Assembly (NCBI GenBank): GCA_945787425.1
Contig: CALZHO010000002.1
Coordinates: forward strand, 1-17,625
DNA length: 17,625 bases
Source: an uncultured Bacteroidales bacterium
GTDB taxonomy: Bacteria; Bacteroidota; Bacteroidia; Bacteroidales; Paludibacteraceae
Reading direction: 5' to 3'
Below are positions 1 through 7,219 of this stretch, piece after piece; the stretch's first letter is position 1; each line of letters starts with the position of its first letter. A program made the position numbers and the translations under genes. The notes beneath the pieces were generated by a model. It had not been told where the DNA came from, ran no database searches, and worked only from the letters and a program-made list of their open reading frames with translations.

Positions 1-136
1 TTTGTGAATATGCTGTGAATAGTACACCCAAAGGAACAAGCAAAGAAAAGCCGTACAATAGTATATGTATAACCGTAAAAACAAAGACCAAAAATGAACA
101 AAAAATTTATTAGATGTGATTTTTTTTCAAAAATAT

Positions 137-167
137 TTTGTAGAATGAGAAAAAAGCAGTACCTTTG
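137..167 (+). promoter_or_regulatory. Bacteroidetes-type promoter of the infC operon
   Basis: TTTG at 137-140 and TACCTTTG at 160-167 are separated by 19 nt. This matches the -33/-7 pattern (TTTG, TAnnTTTG) of the Bacteroidetes primary sigma factor. Transcription should start a few bases after 170, giving a leader of roughly 70 nt before infC. The promoter shows that infC has its own transcription start here, whatever lies upstream. The first 136 bases hold no gene I can support. Confidence 0.85.
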
Positions 168-230
168 CACACTGAATTGTGCGCGAACGTAATTAAGGTA
201 TAATTCAAGTGCGTTTTTTACTAATTAATT

Positions 231-247
231 AGGAGGATAAAACTATA
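231..247 (+). promoter_or_regulatory. Strong Shine-Dalgarno with AUA initiation codon (infC)
   Basis: A perfect AGGAGG (231-236) lies 8 nt before ATA (245-247), in frame with IF3. An in-frame TAG at 230-232 closes the frame upstream. Between it and the ATG at 299 there is no ATG, GTG or TTG codon, so ATA is the only near-cognate start at proper spacing. The other genes in this window, such as rpmI, rplT and nifJ, have A/T-rich leaders without AGGAGG. An AUA or AUU start on infC is the known basis of IF3 autoregulation in other bacteria. That it works this way here is inferred. Confidence 0.75.
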
Positions 248-802
248 GCAAATCCACAAAAAGGCCCACAGCAACGTCGTGGCCGTGTAGAAAAAGAAAT
301 GCCCAACCGCATCAATGATGCAATTCGTGGCGTAAAGGAAGTTCGCCTCGTAGGCGATAATGTTGAGCAAGGTGTATATTCGTATGAAGCAGCGATGCGC
401 ATGGCGGATGATATGAACTTGGACTTAGTAGAAATTTCAGCCAATGCTGTGCCACCTGTGTGCCGCATTTTGGATTATCAGAAATTCCTCTATCAGAAAA
501 AACGCAAGGAGAAAGAGATCAAGGCTAACTCTGCGAAAGTGGTAATCAAGGAGATTCGTTTCGGACCTCAAACCGATGAGCACGATTACAACTTCAAACT
601 CAAGCATGCGCAAGAGTTCTTGAAAGAGGGCAATAAAGTGAAAGCATACGTCTTCTTCCGCGGTCGTAGTATCCTCTTTAAGGATCAAGGCGAGTTGTTG
701 TTGGCGCGTTTTGCAAATGATCTTGAGGAGTATGGCAAAGTGGAAGCGATGCCAAAGCTCGAAGGCAAACGCATGATTGTCAACATCGCTCCAAAGAAAT
801 AA
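245..802 (+). CDS. infC: Translation initiation factor IF-3
   Basis: IF-3 binds the 30S subunit, checks the start codon and initiator tRNA, and prevents premature subunit joining. Read from ATA 245 the protein is 185 aa, close to the 180 aa of the E. coli protein. It begins with a Q/R-rich stretch ([12 protein letters not shown]), then the IF3 N domain ([44 protein letters not shown]), a Lys-rich linker ([12 protein letters not shown]) and the IF3 C domain ([28 protein letters not shown]), ending in IAPKK. I chose ATA because of the AGGAGG 8 nt upstream. The ATG at 299 would give 167 aa, still with both domains, but has no ribosome binding site; it could be a secondary start. First gene of infC-rpmI-rplT. 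The non-standard start suggests negative autoregulation by IF-3 itself. Confidence 0.95.
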   Translation: MANPQKGPQQRRGRVEKEMPNRINDAIRGVKEVRLVGDNVEQGVYSYEAAMRMADDMNLDLVEISANAVPPVCRILDYQKFLYQKKRKEKEIKANSAKVVIKEIRFGPQTDEHDYNFKLKHAQEFLKEGNKVKAYVFFRGRSILFKDQGELLLARFANDLEEYGKVEAMPKLEGKRMIVNIAPKK

Positions 803-813
803 CTCACCTTTGG

Positions 814-883
814 AACTTTAAAACTTTTAGAACTTTTGAACTTCACAGCATAGTCGTAAGGCCACCAATGGCTGCCTGAGACT
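814..883 (+). promoter_or_regulatory. infC-rpmI spacer with AACTTT repeats and a hairpin; candidate leader
   Basis: The 116-nt gap between infC and rpmI is long for a ribosomal operon. It holds four AACTTT-like units (814, 822, 831 and a shortened one at 839), spaced 8-9 nt. A foldable segment follows: AGTC 852-855 with GACT 880-883, AGGC 859-862 with GCCT 874-877, and CA/TG closing a CCAA loop. Ribosomal protein L20 autoregulates rpmI-rplT in E. coli and Bacillus by binding structured RNA upstream of rpmI. A similar role here is inference only; I see no match to a specific known L20 leader. Confidence 0.35.
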
Positions 884-918
884 TAAAATCAATATTAACA
901 ATTTAAATTTTTAACAAA

Positions 919-1116
919 ATGCCAAAGGTAAAGACTAATTCCGGTGCTAAAAAAAGATTCACTCTTACCGGAACGGGCAAAATCAAGCGTAAACACGCTT
1001 ACAAGAGTCACATTCTGACAAAGAAGACTAAAAAACAAAAACGCAACTTGACTCACGTTGCATTGGTTGATTCAACAAACTTGCGCTCCGTTCGCGAAAT
1101 GTTGGTTCTCCGTTAA
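919..1116 (+). CDS. rpmI: 50S ribosomal protein bL35
   Basis: This 65-aa, very basic protein has the expected length for bL35. It carries the typical opening [14 protein letters not shown], then the [15 protein letters not shown] core and a Lys-rich middle ([10 protein letters not shown]). bL35 binds 23S rRNA in the large subunit. It lies between infC and rplT, the conserved bacterial order. The start codon follows TTTTTAACAAA with no Shine-Dalgarno, normal for Bacteroidetes. It is co-transcribed with its neighbours; only 35 nt separate it from rplT. It may be controlled through the structured spacer upstream. Confidence 0.97.
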   Translation: MPKVKTNSGAKKRFTLTGTGKIKRKHAYKSHILTKKTKKQKRNLTHVALVDSTNLRSVREMLVLR

Positions 1117-1151
1117 TTATTAACCACCAAATTTATTAAATTAGTAAAACT

Positions 1152-1505
1152 ATGCCAAGATCAGTCAATCACGTTGCTTCGCGCAACCGTCGTAAGAAGA
1201 TTTTGAGCCTCACACGAGGCAATTTTGGTGGCCGTGCAAACGTTTGGACAGTTGCCAAAAACACTTGGGAGAAAGGTCTCCTGTACGCTTATCGCGATCG
1301 TAAAAACAAAAAACGCACTTTCCGTGCATTGTGGATTCAACGTATCAATGCAGCTGCTCGTTTGGAGGGCTTGAGCTACAGCCAATTGATGGGTGCATTG
1401 AAGAAAGCTGGTATCGAAATCAACCGCAAAGTCCTCGCAGACTTGGCGATGAACCAACCAGCAGCGTTCAAGGCTATCGCTGAACAAGCTAAGAAGTCTA
1501 TCTAA
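1152..1505 (+). CDS. rplT: 50S ribosomal protein bL20
   Basis: A 117-aa basic protein of standard bL20 length. The N-terminal arm ([18 protein letters not shown]) is the extended rRNA-binding tail. It is followed by the family motifs [25 protein letters not shown] and a C-terminal globular part ([20 protein letters not shown]). bL20 is needed early in 50S assembly and, in studied bacteria, represses its own operon by binding mRNA upstream of rpmI. It is the last gene of the operon; a strong terminator begins about 13 nt after its stop codon. There is no Shine-Dalgarno before the ATG. Confidence 0.97.
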   Translation: MPRSVNHVASRNRRKKILSLTRGNFGGRANVWTVAKNTWEKGLLYAYRDRKNKKRTFRALWIQRINAAARLEGLSYSQLMGALKKAGIEINRKVLADLAMNQPAAFKAIAEQAKKSI

Positions 1506-1517
1506 TTAGATGTGAAC

Positions 1518-1569
1518 AAAAGTAAATAAGGTGTCCCTGCCGTAATGGCAAGACACCTTATTCACTTTA
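1518..1569 (+). terminator. Terminator of the infC-rpmI-rplT operon
   Basis: AATAAGGTGTC (1525-1535) pairs perfectly with GACACCTTATT (1552-1562). A nested TGCC/GGCA stem (1538-1541, 1547-1550) closes a GTAAT loop, and pairing resumes outside a single mismatch (1519-1523 with 1564-1568). T-rich sequence follows. The flanks are A-rich on the left and T-rich on the right, so it could work in both directions, but the next gene is on the same strand. Confidence 0.85.
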
Positions 1570-1684
1570 TTTATTCGCGTGTATGCGCGCATATATATAT
1601 TAGGCACGCGCGAAACGCGACTAACAGATCGAGTAGCACTATCGGAACGATAAAGATTTACTACTACTCCAAATAATCATCAAT
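1570..1684 (+). promoter_or_regulatory. Leader of the SGNH-TonB operon: alternating tract and inverted repeat, no standard promoter
   Basis: This 115-nt region must carry the signals for the next three genes, yet contains no TAnnTTTG box. It has a 25-nt strictly alternating pyrimidine-purine tract (1576-1600, CG-rich then ATATAT), then CG-rich sequence (CACGCGCGAAACGCGAC). A perfect inverted repeat TATCG-GAA-CGATA lies at 1640-1652, 32 nt before the start codon. An alternative sigma factor or a dedicated activator would fit this, but nothing here identifies one. Confidence 0.4.
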
Positions 1685-2881
1685 ATGAAAAACCGTTATC
1701 TCTGTATTGGCTTCTTCTTATGCTCTGTACTTGGAGCATACGCAGATGCACTTCCTGGCTTCCGCTACGAGGATGCAACAAATTTTGAAATCATCAACAA
1801 GGGTTGGGATAATACTACCGAACCCTATACCCGCCTGCCTCAGCAGTTTATGGATAGCTGTCGCGAGGAACAGGCTTGGTTGTACAATCATTCCGCAGGA
1901 ATAGCTGTTCGTTTTGCTACCAATAGCAAACGCATTGCAGCACAATACAACCTGAAAAACAATTTCCATATGCAACATATGGCGATGACCGGTATCAAAG
2001 GCACCGACCTCTATTACCTCAACGAGGAGCGTAATGTGTGGGAGCATGTGAATACCGCTCGCCCACAAGAGAAGAACTTCAAAGCTGACTCTATCCAATC
2101 CAAACTCTATGTGGAGAACTTGGATGGCGAAATGCACGAATATATGATTTACTTGCCACTCTATGATGGTATCAACTGGTTGCAGATCGGTGTGGATTCT
2201 ACTGCTCAACTGCTAAAACCTCAAGTAGAAAACCCTCGTAAGATGGGCAAGATTGTTATTTATGGCACCAGTATCCAACAAGGCGGTTGCGCCAGTCGCG
2301 TGGGTATGGTACCAAGCGCAATGATTCAACGCGAATACAATTTGGAGTGTGTCAATCTCTCCACCTCTGGTAATGCACGCATGGATTTCTATATTGCAGA
2401 AGCGTTGGCAGATATTGAGGATGCTATTTGCTACGTGATTGACCCTGTGCCAAACTGTACCGAAGACCGTTGTGATACAGCCACTTACGATTTTATCAAC
2501 ATACTTCGTACTTTGCGCCCTGAAGTTCCTATCATCATGGTAGAGGGCATTATGTATCCATACACTCGTCATGATAGTTTCTTTGCGGAGTACTTGCCCA
2601 AGAAGAATGCAGCATTCCGTCGCGGCTATGAGCAACACTTGGCAGAGAATCCTAAGGGCTTGTATTATATGACATACGACGGACAAGTGGGACCAGAGAT
2701 GGAAGGAACAGTGGATGGCGTACACTTGACCGATTATGGCTTCCGTGCATATGCCGACTTGCTGGAAGTGAAGATTAAAGAGGCGTTGGATGATACGGAT
2801 GTGGATTATGATCTCACGCCTTCTTACAACATCGTTCGCCAAAAATCATGGTGGGAGCGATTGCTGGATTTGTTTCGATAA
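1685..2881 (+). CDS. Secreted SGNH/GDSL-type esterase-like hydrolase
   Basis: A 398-aa protein with an N-terminal signal peptide (MKNRYLCIGFFLCSVLGAYA, no lipobox cysteine), so it is exported. Residues about 25-180 resemble the beta-rich domain found before SGNH hydrolases of the GxSGNH type. Residues about 188-365 form the hydrolase domain: nucleophile Ser196 in KIVIYGTSIQQGG, Gly229-Asn230 in LSTSGNARMD, Asn257 in IDPVPNCTE, and Asp344/His347 in TVDGVHLTDYGF. Such enzymes hydrolyse esters, often removing acetyl groups from glycans; the substrate here is unknown. The basic tail (KSWWERLLDLFR) is not a T9SS sorting domain. It lies 31 nt before a TonB receptor gene on the same strand, suggesting an operon in which this enzyme trims the ligand. 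Confidence 0.85.
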   Translation: MKNRYLCIGFFLCSVLGAYADALPGFRYEDATNFEIINKGWDNTTEPYTRLPQQFMDSCREEQAWLYNHSAGIAVRFATNSKRIAAQYNLKNNFHMQHMAMTGIKGTDLYYLNEERNVWEHVNTARPQEKNFKADSIQSKLYVENLDGEMHEYMIYLPLYDGINWLQIGVDSTAQLLKPQVENPRKMGKIVIYGTSIQQGGCASRVGMVPSAMIQREYNLECVNLSTSGNARMDFYIAEALADIEDAICYVIDPVPNCTEDRCDTATYDFINILRTLRPEVPIIMVEGIMYPYTRHDSFFAEYLPKKNAAFRRGYEQHLAENPKGLYYMTYDGQVGPEMEGTVDGVHLTDYGFRAYADLLEVKIKEALDDTDVDYDLTPSYNIVRQKSWWERLLDLFR

Positions 2882-2912
2882 TAGGTTGTAAAATAATTAT
2901 AATTCAAATAAT

Positions 2913-5675
2913 ATGAAAAAATTACTGATTTTATTCTTCAGCGTTTTAGCAACTGTTGCTACATTCGCTCAGTCAGTGGCTGTATCAGGTACAGTGATTG
3001 ATGCTGACAGCAAGGAGCCGCTTATCGGTGTTTCTATCCTTGAGGTAGGTACTACTAATGGTATGATTACTGATTTGGATGGTTTTTTTGAACTTACAGT
3101 AGGCTCAGGTGCTACATTGCAGTTCTCGTATGTAGGTTATCAAACACAAGAAATTGTTATTGGTAAAAAGACAAACCTTGGAACAGTAGAACTTCTTTCT
3201 GAGACAGTCGGTTTGCAAGACGTGACCGTAACGGGTCAAATTGCAGTACAACGCAAGACGCCTATTGCTGTGAGCCAAGTGACTGCTCTTGAGATTGAAG
3301 AGCGAATTGGCGGTGGCGAGTTTGTGGAAGTGTTGAAGAATACCCCTGGTGTGCATTCCAACCACGGTGGCGGTGGCTGGGGAGATAGCGAGATTTGGAT
3401 GCGTGGTTTCGATAATACCAACATCGCTATGATGATTAACGGTGTACCTATGAATGGTATGGAAAATGGTCGCGTGTACTGGTCTAACTGGCAAGGTTTG
3501 GCGGATGTGACCAGTGTGATGCAAACACAACGTGGTCTGGGTGCCAGCAAGATGAGTGCGCCTTCTGTAGGTGGTACTATCAATATTGTAACGAAAGGTA
3601 TTGATGCTAAGAAAGGTGGCTCGTTCTCTTACGCAATGGGCGATAATGGCCTCAACAAAGTGGCATTCTCTGTATCTACAGGTTTGATGAAAAATGGTTG
3701 GGCAATCACCGTGCTGGGTTCTCGCACTTGGGGCGATGGATATATTCAAGGTACAAGTTTCTTTGGTTATAACTACTTTGCTAACATAGCAAAACGTATC
3801 AATGAGAATCATCAATTGTCATTGACTGCCTTCGGTGCGCCACAAGAACACTACCAACGTAGTGGCGGTTTGACGATGGCTGAGTGGAACAATGTGCGCA
3901 AGTATATGAAGGATGGTATGCACTTCTCACGCTATAACCCAACTTACGGTTATGATAATGAGGGGCATGAAAATTCTGCGAACTACAATGTCTATCACAA
4001 ACCTCAAATTTCTTTGAACCACGTTTGGCAAATTGACCACAAGTCTTCTCTCTCTACTACTGCCTATGTATCTCTGGGTCGTGGTTATGGACGTACTGCA
4101 GAACCTGGTTATGGCTCGCAATACAAGTATTCAGACTTGACATATGGTGCTAACTATGGTGTGTTATCCACTACTTTCCGTCGTGATAATGGAACATTTG
4201 ATTATGGCGCAGTGATGGATATCAATAGCAAAAATAACCCTATGTATGATACCAGTGCAGAGGCATACGATGGCGAGAAACAACCTTATTATGGTTCACA
4301 ATTGGTCATCTGTGAGAACCGCAACGACCACAACTGGTATGGAGTGACTTCAACTTATACCAACAAATTTGCGGATATGTTTGATTTCTACGCTGGTATT
4401 GATGTGCGCTATTATCAAGGCGTACACAAGGCGGTCATTTCTGACCTTTTAGGTGGTGAGTACTTTATTGATGCAACTCGCTCTTCTGTAAATCCGCTGA
4501 ATAATAGCGCAGCATTAGATCCTGCATGGAAGACCGAAAAATTGAGCGTTGGTGATATTGCATATCGCAACTACGACGGCTTTGTAGTACAAGAGGGTGC
4601 TTTTGCGCAATTAGAGTACAACAAAAATCGTTGGTCTGCTTTCGTGAACGGATCTATAAACTATAACCACTACTGGAAGGTGGACTACTTCTATTATGAT
4701 GCAGCACATAGCAAGTCTGATGTGCTTGGTTTCTTGGGAGGAACGATCAAAGCAGGTGCAAACTATGAAATCAATAAGCACAATAATGTATTTGTAAACG
4801 TAGGTTATATTTCACGTGCACCAAACTTGGATAAGGGCGCATTTATGGATGCGAGTGTAAGCAACGCTGTGAATGTGGAGGCGAAGAACGAACAAATTGC
4901 AAGTGCTGAAATTGGTTATGGTTTCCATAATGAGTATGTGAATGTAGCTGTTAACGGTTATTTCACAGAATGGATGGACAAGACAATGACCAAGTCTTCT
5001 ACTTTATCTGACCCCGCTCAAACAGAGTATTTCATGAATATGACGGGTGTTAACGCTCGTCACATGGGTCTTGAGTTTGAAGTGAAAGCTCGTCCTACTA
5101 AATGGTTGGAAATCTCTGCTATGTTGTCGTTGGGCGACTGGAAATGGGATAGCGACTCAGTGGTTGGATATATCTATGACCAACACGGTCAACCGCTCAC
5201 AATGAATGGAGAAATCACTACTATGGGTGCAGACAATCATGGCTGGGCAATCATCAACATGAAAGGCATCAATGTGGGTGGTTCTGCGCAAACAACGGCT
5301 AACTTGGGTATTACCTTCAAACCATTCAAGGGCTTCCGCATCGGTGCTGAATATACTTTGTATGATCGCAACTATGCATACTATTCTCTTTCAGGAAGCA
5401 ACCTGAGTCTGGGTAAAACAATGAACTTGCTTGAGCCATGGCGTGTGCCTGTAGGTGGATCAATGGATATGCGCGCTTCCTATCATTTCCAAATTGGAAA
5501 GTTGGATGCTGTGCTCGCGGGTAATATCAACAACCTGCTCAACCAAATATACATAGAGAAAGCATGGAACCCAACTACGGTTTCCGAAGTCATTACAGAT
5601 GTCAATGTGGACAATGTATATTTCTACTTCTCTAAAGGCTTGACATATAATATCCGTTTGAAGGTAAACTTCTAA
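2913..5675 (+). CDS. TonB-dependent outer-membrane receptor, SusD-less
   Basis: A 920-aa outer-membrane transporter that would import a ligand using TonB/ExbBD energy. Signal peptide about 1-20 (cleavage near TFAQ). Residues 22-95 form the carboxypeptidase-regulatory-like domain typical of Bacteroidetes (VSGTVIDADSKEPLIGVSI, DGFFEL, FSYVGYQTQEI). A candidate TonB box lies near LQDVTVTG (101-108). The plug, about 110-230, has LKNTPGV, IWMRGFDNTNIAMMINGVPM, GRVYWSNWQGL and SVGGTINIVTKG. The beta-barrel runs to the end, which is the outer-membrane type LRLKVNF-like terminus (NIRLKVNF). It is shorter than most SusC proteins (about 1000 aa) and no susD follows. Instead a choice-of-anchor-J-like lipoprotein gene starts 34 nt downstream. 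The substrate cannot be read from the sequence. Confidence 0.93.
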   Translation: MKKLLILFFSVLATVATFAQSVAVSGTVIDADSKEPLIGVSILEVGTTNGMITDLDGFFELTVGSGATLQFSYVGYQTQEIVIGKKTNLGTVELLSETVGLQDVTVTGQIAVQRKTPIAVSQVTALEIEERIGGGEFVEVLKNTPGVHSNHGGGGWGDSEIWMRGFDNTNIAMMINGVPMNGMENGRVYWSNWQGLADVTSVMQTQRGLGASKMSAPSVGGTINIVTKGIDAKKGGSFSYAMGDNGLNKVAFSVSTGLMKNGWAITVLGSRTWGDGYIQGTSFFGYNYFANIAKRINENHQLSLTAFGAPQEHYQRSGGLTMAEWNNVRKYMKDGMHFSRYNPTYGYDNEGHENSANYNVYHKPQISLNHVWQIDHKSSLSTTAYVSLGRGYGRTAEPGYGSQYKYSDLTYGANYGVLSTTFRRDNGTFDYGAVMDINSKNNPMYDTSAEAYDGEKQPYYGSQLVICENRNDHNWYGVTSTYTNKFADMFDFYAGIDVRYYQGVHKAVISDLLGGEYFIDATRSSVNPLNNSAALDPAWKTEKLSVGDIAYRNYDGFVVQEGAFAQLEYNKNRWSAFVNGSINYNHYWKVDYFYYDAAHSKSDVLGFLGGTIKAGANYEINKHNNVFVNVGYISRAPNLDKGAFMDASVSNAVNVEAKNEQIASAEIGYGFHNEYVNVAVNGYFTEWMDKTMTKSSTLSDPAQTEYFMNMTGVNARHMGLEFEVKARPTKWLEISAMLSLGDWKWDSDSVVGYIYDQHGQPLTMNGEITTMGADNHGWAIINMKGINVGGSAQTTANLGITFKPFKGFRIGAEYTLYDRNYAYYSLSGSNLSLGKTMNLLEPWRVPVGGSMDMRASYHFQIGKLDAVLAGNINNLLNQIYIEKAWNPTTVSEVITDVNVDNVYFYFSKGLTYNIRLKVNF

Positions 5676-5709
5676 TACACAACGTATAACCATAAAAACT
5701 ATTAGAACA

Positions 5710-7071
5710 ATGAAAAAAGTATTATATATATTCACAATCGCGTTGCTCTTTGTGGCGTGTGAGAATTTCTATCTCGAGAATCAGTTGGGATACCAACCCT
5801 CGATTGAAGACGTGCGTAATTTTGCTTATACGTTGACAGAAGCAGACTATGCCTCCATTGCATCCAATCCTACCAATATCGCTACGGCAATATCAATGGG
5901 TAGCTTTGAAAATGATTCTTCTGTGTACGTACGCTTGCAAAATTTGAAGACTGACAAATATTTTGCAGATACATTGATCGCTCCAGAATTATTTATCCCT
6001 GCTTTTATGGCAGCTCGCTATCCTAATTTGTCGGAAGGTACTATATGCGAGGTGACATATCGCATCACAGCCGATATGCCTATCTATTATAACGAATTCA
6101 AGATTATTCGTGAATTTCTCCCAAAAACTACGTTAAATTCTGTAGAGGATATTATACCTGCATTGGAGCAACAAGTAAATAACTTTTTTAAGAAAGAAGG
6201 CTATAAATTTGTCGTGAACTTTTCAGATGAAGTGACCTATGTATATCAATATGTTAATAGTGCTTTTTCTCTCTTCCAAAGTGATATGATAGACGTAATA
6301 GCACTCTCTAATGCTGATTATGCCACAATAGGAACCTCTAAAATCGCAGATGCACAGACCACAATCAATATCTATCTGTCACGTCGTTTCCCATATGCTG
6401 CAGTAGATACCAAATATGGTGTTATCTATAAAAACGACAAGGGCTCTAATGTATTTGGTGAATTTTCATATGATGGAACTACATGGAATATGTTGTCCAC
6501 CATAGCCGATGAAACCATGTCATTTGAAGTGAAGAATACATGGAAGGCGAATACTTCTACCTATCTTTCTGAACCATTCCTTGGACATGGACAAGGTAAG
6601 TTCGTTATTCAAAATGTCACATTGCAAGATCCACTAACCTATGTTTGGTATTACTCTTCCACATATGGTATGTGTGCATCCGCATATAAGGATAATGCAA
6701 GTTGGGATAGTGAGGCATGGTTGGTATCGCCAGTCATCAAGTTGAAAAAAGCACGTAATCCACAACTCATTTTTGACCAGGCCTTCAACAAAGCAACAAA
6801 CTTCACAGAAGAGGCAGCAGTTTTAGTATCAACTGATTACAAAGGAGATGTTACTACATGTACTTGGACACCATTGGAGTGGAATAAAAACGAAGATGGC
6901 TCTTTGAATGTTCCTCCTGGGTCATCTTGGGTGTTCCAAACAACAGGAAATTTGGACTTGTCTGCATTCAAGGGACAATCCATTTATCTTGGATTCCGTT
7001 ATACGACATCAGACGGTATGTCTGGAACATGGGAAGTCAAGAATGTATTAGTTTACGAGCCAGAAGAATAA
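5710..7071 (+). CDS. Surface-type lipoprotein with choice-of-anchor-J-like C-terminal domain
   Basis: A 453-aa protein with a lipoprotein signal peptide. The lipobox LFVAC places the lipidated cysteine at position 17, followed by Glu at +2, compatible with surface export in Bacteroidetes. The middle (about 30-310) is not a domain I recognise with certainty; it contains an EDIIPALEQQVNNFFKKEGYKF segment. Residues about 325-453 resemble choice-of-anchor-J/cleaved-adhesin beta-sandwich domains (DSEAWLVSPVIKLKK, LIFDQAF, VLVSTDYKGD, WTPLEWN, NLDLSAFKGQSIYLGFRYTT, GTWEVKNVLVYEP). It lies where SusD would lie in a Sus locus and probably acts with the upstream receptor, capturing ligand at the surface. 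Third and last gene of the operon, followed 17 nt on by a terminator. Confidence 0.8.
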   Translation: MKKVLYIFTIALLFVACENFYLENQLGYQPSIEDVRNFAYTLTEADYASIASNPTNIATAISMGSFENDSSVYVRLQNLKTDKYFADTLIAPELFIPAFMAARYPNLSEGTICEVTYRITADMPIYYNEFKIIREFLPKTTLNSVEDIIPALEQQVNNFFKKEGYKFVVNFSDEVTYVYQYVNSAFSLFQSDMIDVIALSNADYATIGTSKIADAQTTINIYLSRRFPYAAVDTKYGVIYKNDKGSNVFGEFSYDGTTWNMLSTIADETMSFEVKNTWKANTSTYLSEPFLGHGQGKFVIQNVTLQDPLTYVWYYSSTYGMCASAYKDNASWDSEAWLVSPVIKLKKARNPQLIFDQAFNKATNFTEEAAVLVSTDYKGDVTTCTWTPLEWNKNEDGSLNVPPGSSWVFQTTGNLDLSAFKGQSIYLGFRYTTSDGMSGTWEVKNVLVYEPEE

Positions 7072-7088
7072 TCCATAGGATAATATAC

Positions 7089-7126
7089 CAAAAATGGTTG
7101 CTCACGATGGTGGGCAACCATTTTTG
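7089..7126 (+). terminator. Bidirectional terminator between convergent operons
   Basis: CAAAAATGGTTGC (7089-7101) pairs perfectly with GCAACCATTTTTG (7114-7126). Three more pairs and a U-G wobble extend the stem to a GATG loop, giving a 17-bp stem. T-rich sequence (TATTTTTG) follows on the plus strand. On the minus strand the stem itself ends in T-rich bases. It can end both the TonB operon and the dapA operon that converge here. Confidence 0.9.
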
Positions 7127-7134
7127 TATTTTTG

Positions 7135-7216
7135 TCAGGGGAGTGTCAGGAAAGTCAGAGTGGTAACCGAGTGGTTTCGAAGGAAACCTGTCGCCTGACA
7201 CCAAGAGGGGGGTGTC
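7135..7216. other. Structured 3' region with alternative hairpins
   Basis: GTGTCAGG (7143-7150) pairs with CCTGACAC (7194-7201), enclosing a GGTTTC/GAAACC hairpin (7173-7188). The same downstream arm, GACACC (7197-7202), can instead pair with GGTGTC (7211-7216). GTCAG occurs three times at 10-nt steps (7135, 7145, 7155). On the minus strand this is the 3' untranslated region of dapA, beyond its stop codon and before the shared terminator. I recognise no known RNA family. Confidence 0.4.
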
Positions 7217-7219
7217 TGA

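Noticed and set aside
3..113. Open reading frame from the left edge to TAG at 111-113, possibly the end of an upstream gene such as thrS
   Set aside because: The translation is short, Lys/Thr-rich and matches no C-terminus I know; the opposite strand is equally open. Probably AT-rich non-coding sequence.
167..216. Attenuator-like hairpin followed by TTTTTT in the infC leader
   Set aside because: The GCACA/TGTGC stem would begin before the expected transcription start, and the second possible stem (AATTA/TAATT) is too weak and interrupted to claim.
2213..2842. Long minus-strand frame (209 codons) opposite the SGNH hydrolase, and similar frames opposite the receptor and LacI genes
   Set aside because: All are antisense to genes with clear family motifs; their Ile/His/Cys-rich translations are typical of shadow frames.
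2913..7071. Classical SusC/SusD polysaccharide utilisation locus
   Set aside because: The receptor is short for SusC and the lipoprotein lacks SusD motifs, with an adhesin-like C-terminus. No glycoside hydrolase or sensor gene flanks it.
7143..7202. tRNA-Ser-like stretch (CCGAGTGGTTTCGAAGG resembles a serine tRNA D arm)
   Set aside because: No anticodon stem-loop, variable arm or T arm follows, and the acceptor-like pairing does not close a cloverleaf. Described as a structured region instead.
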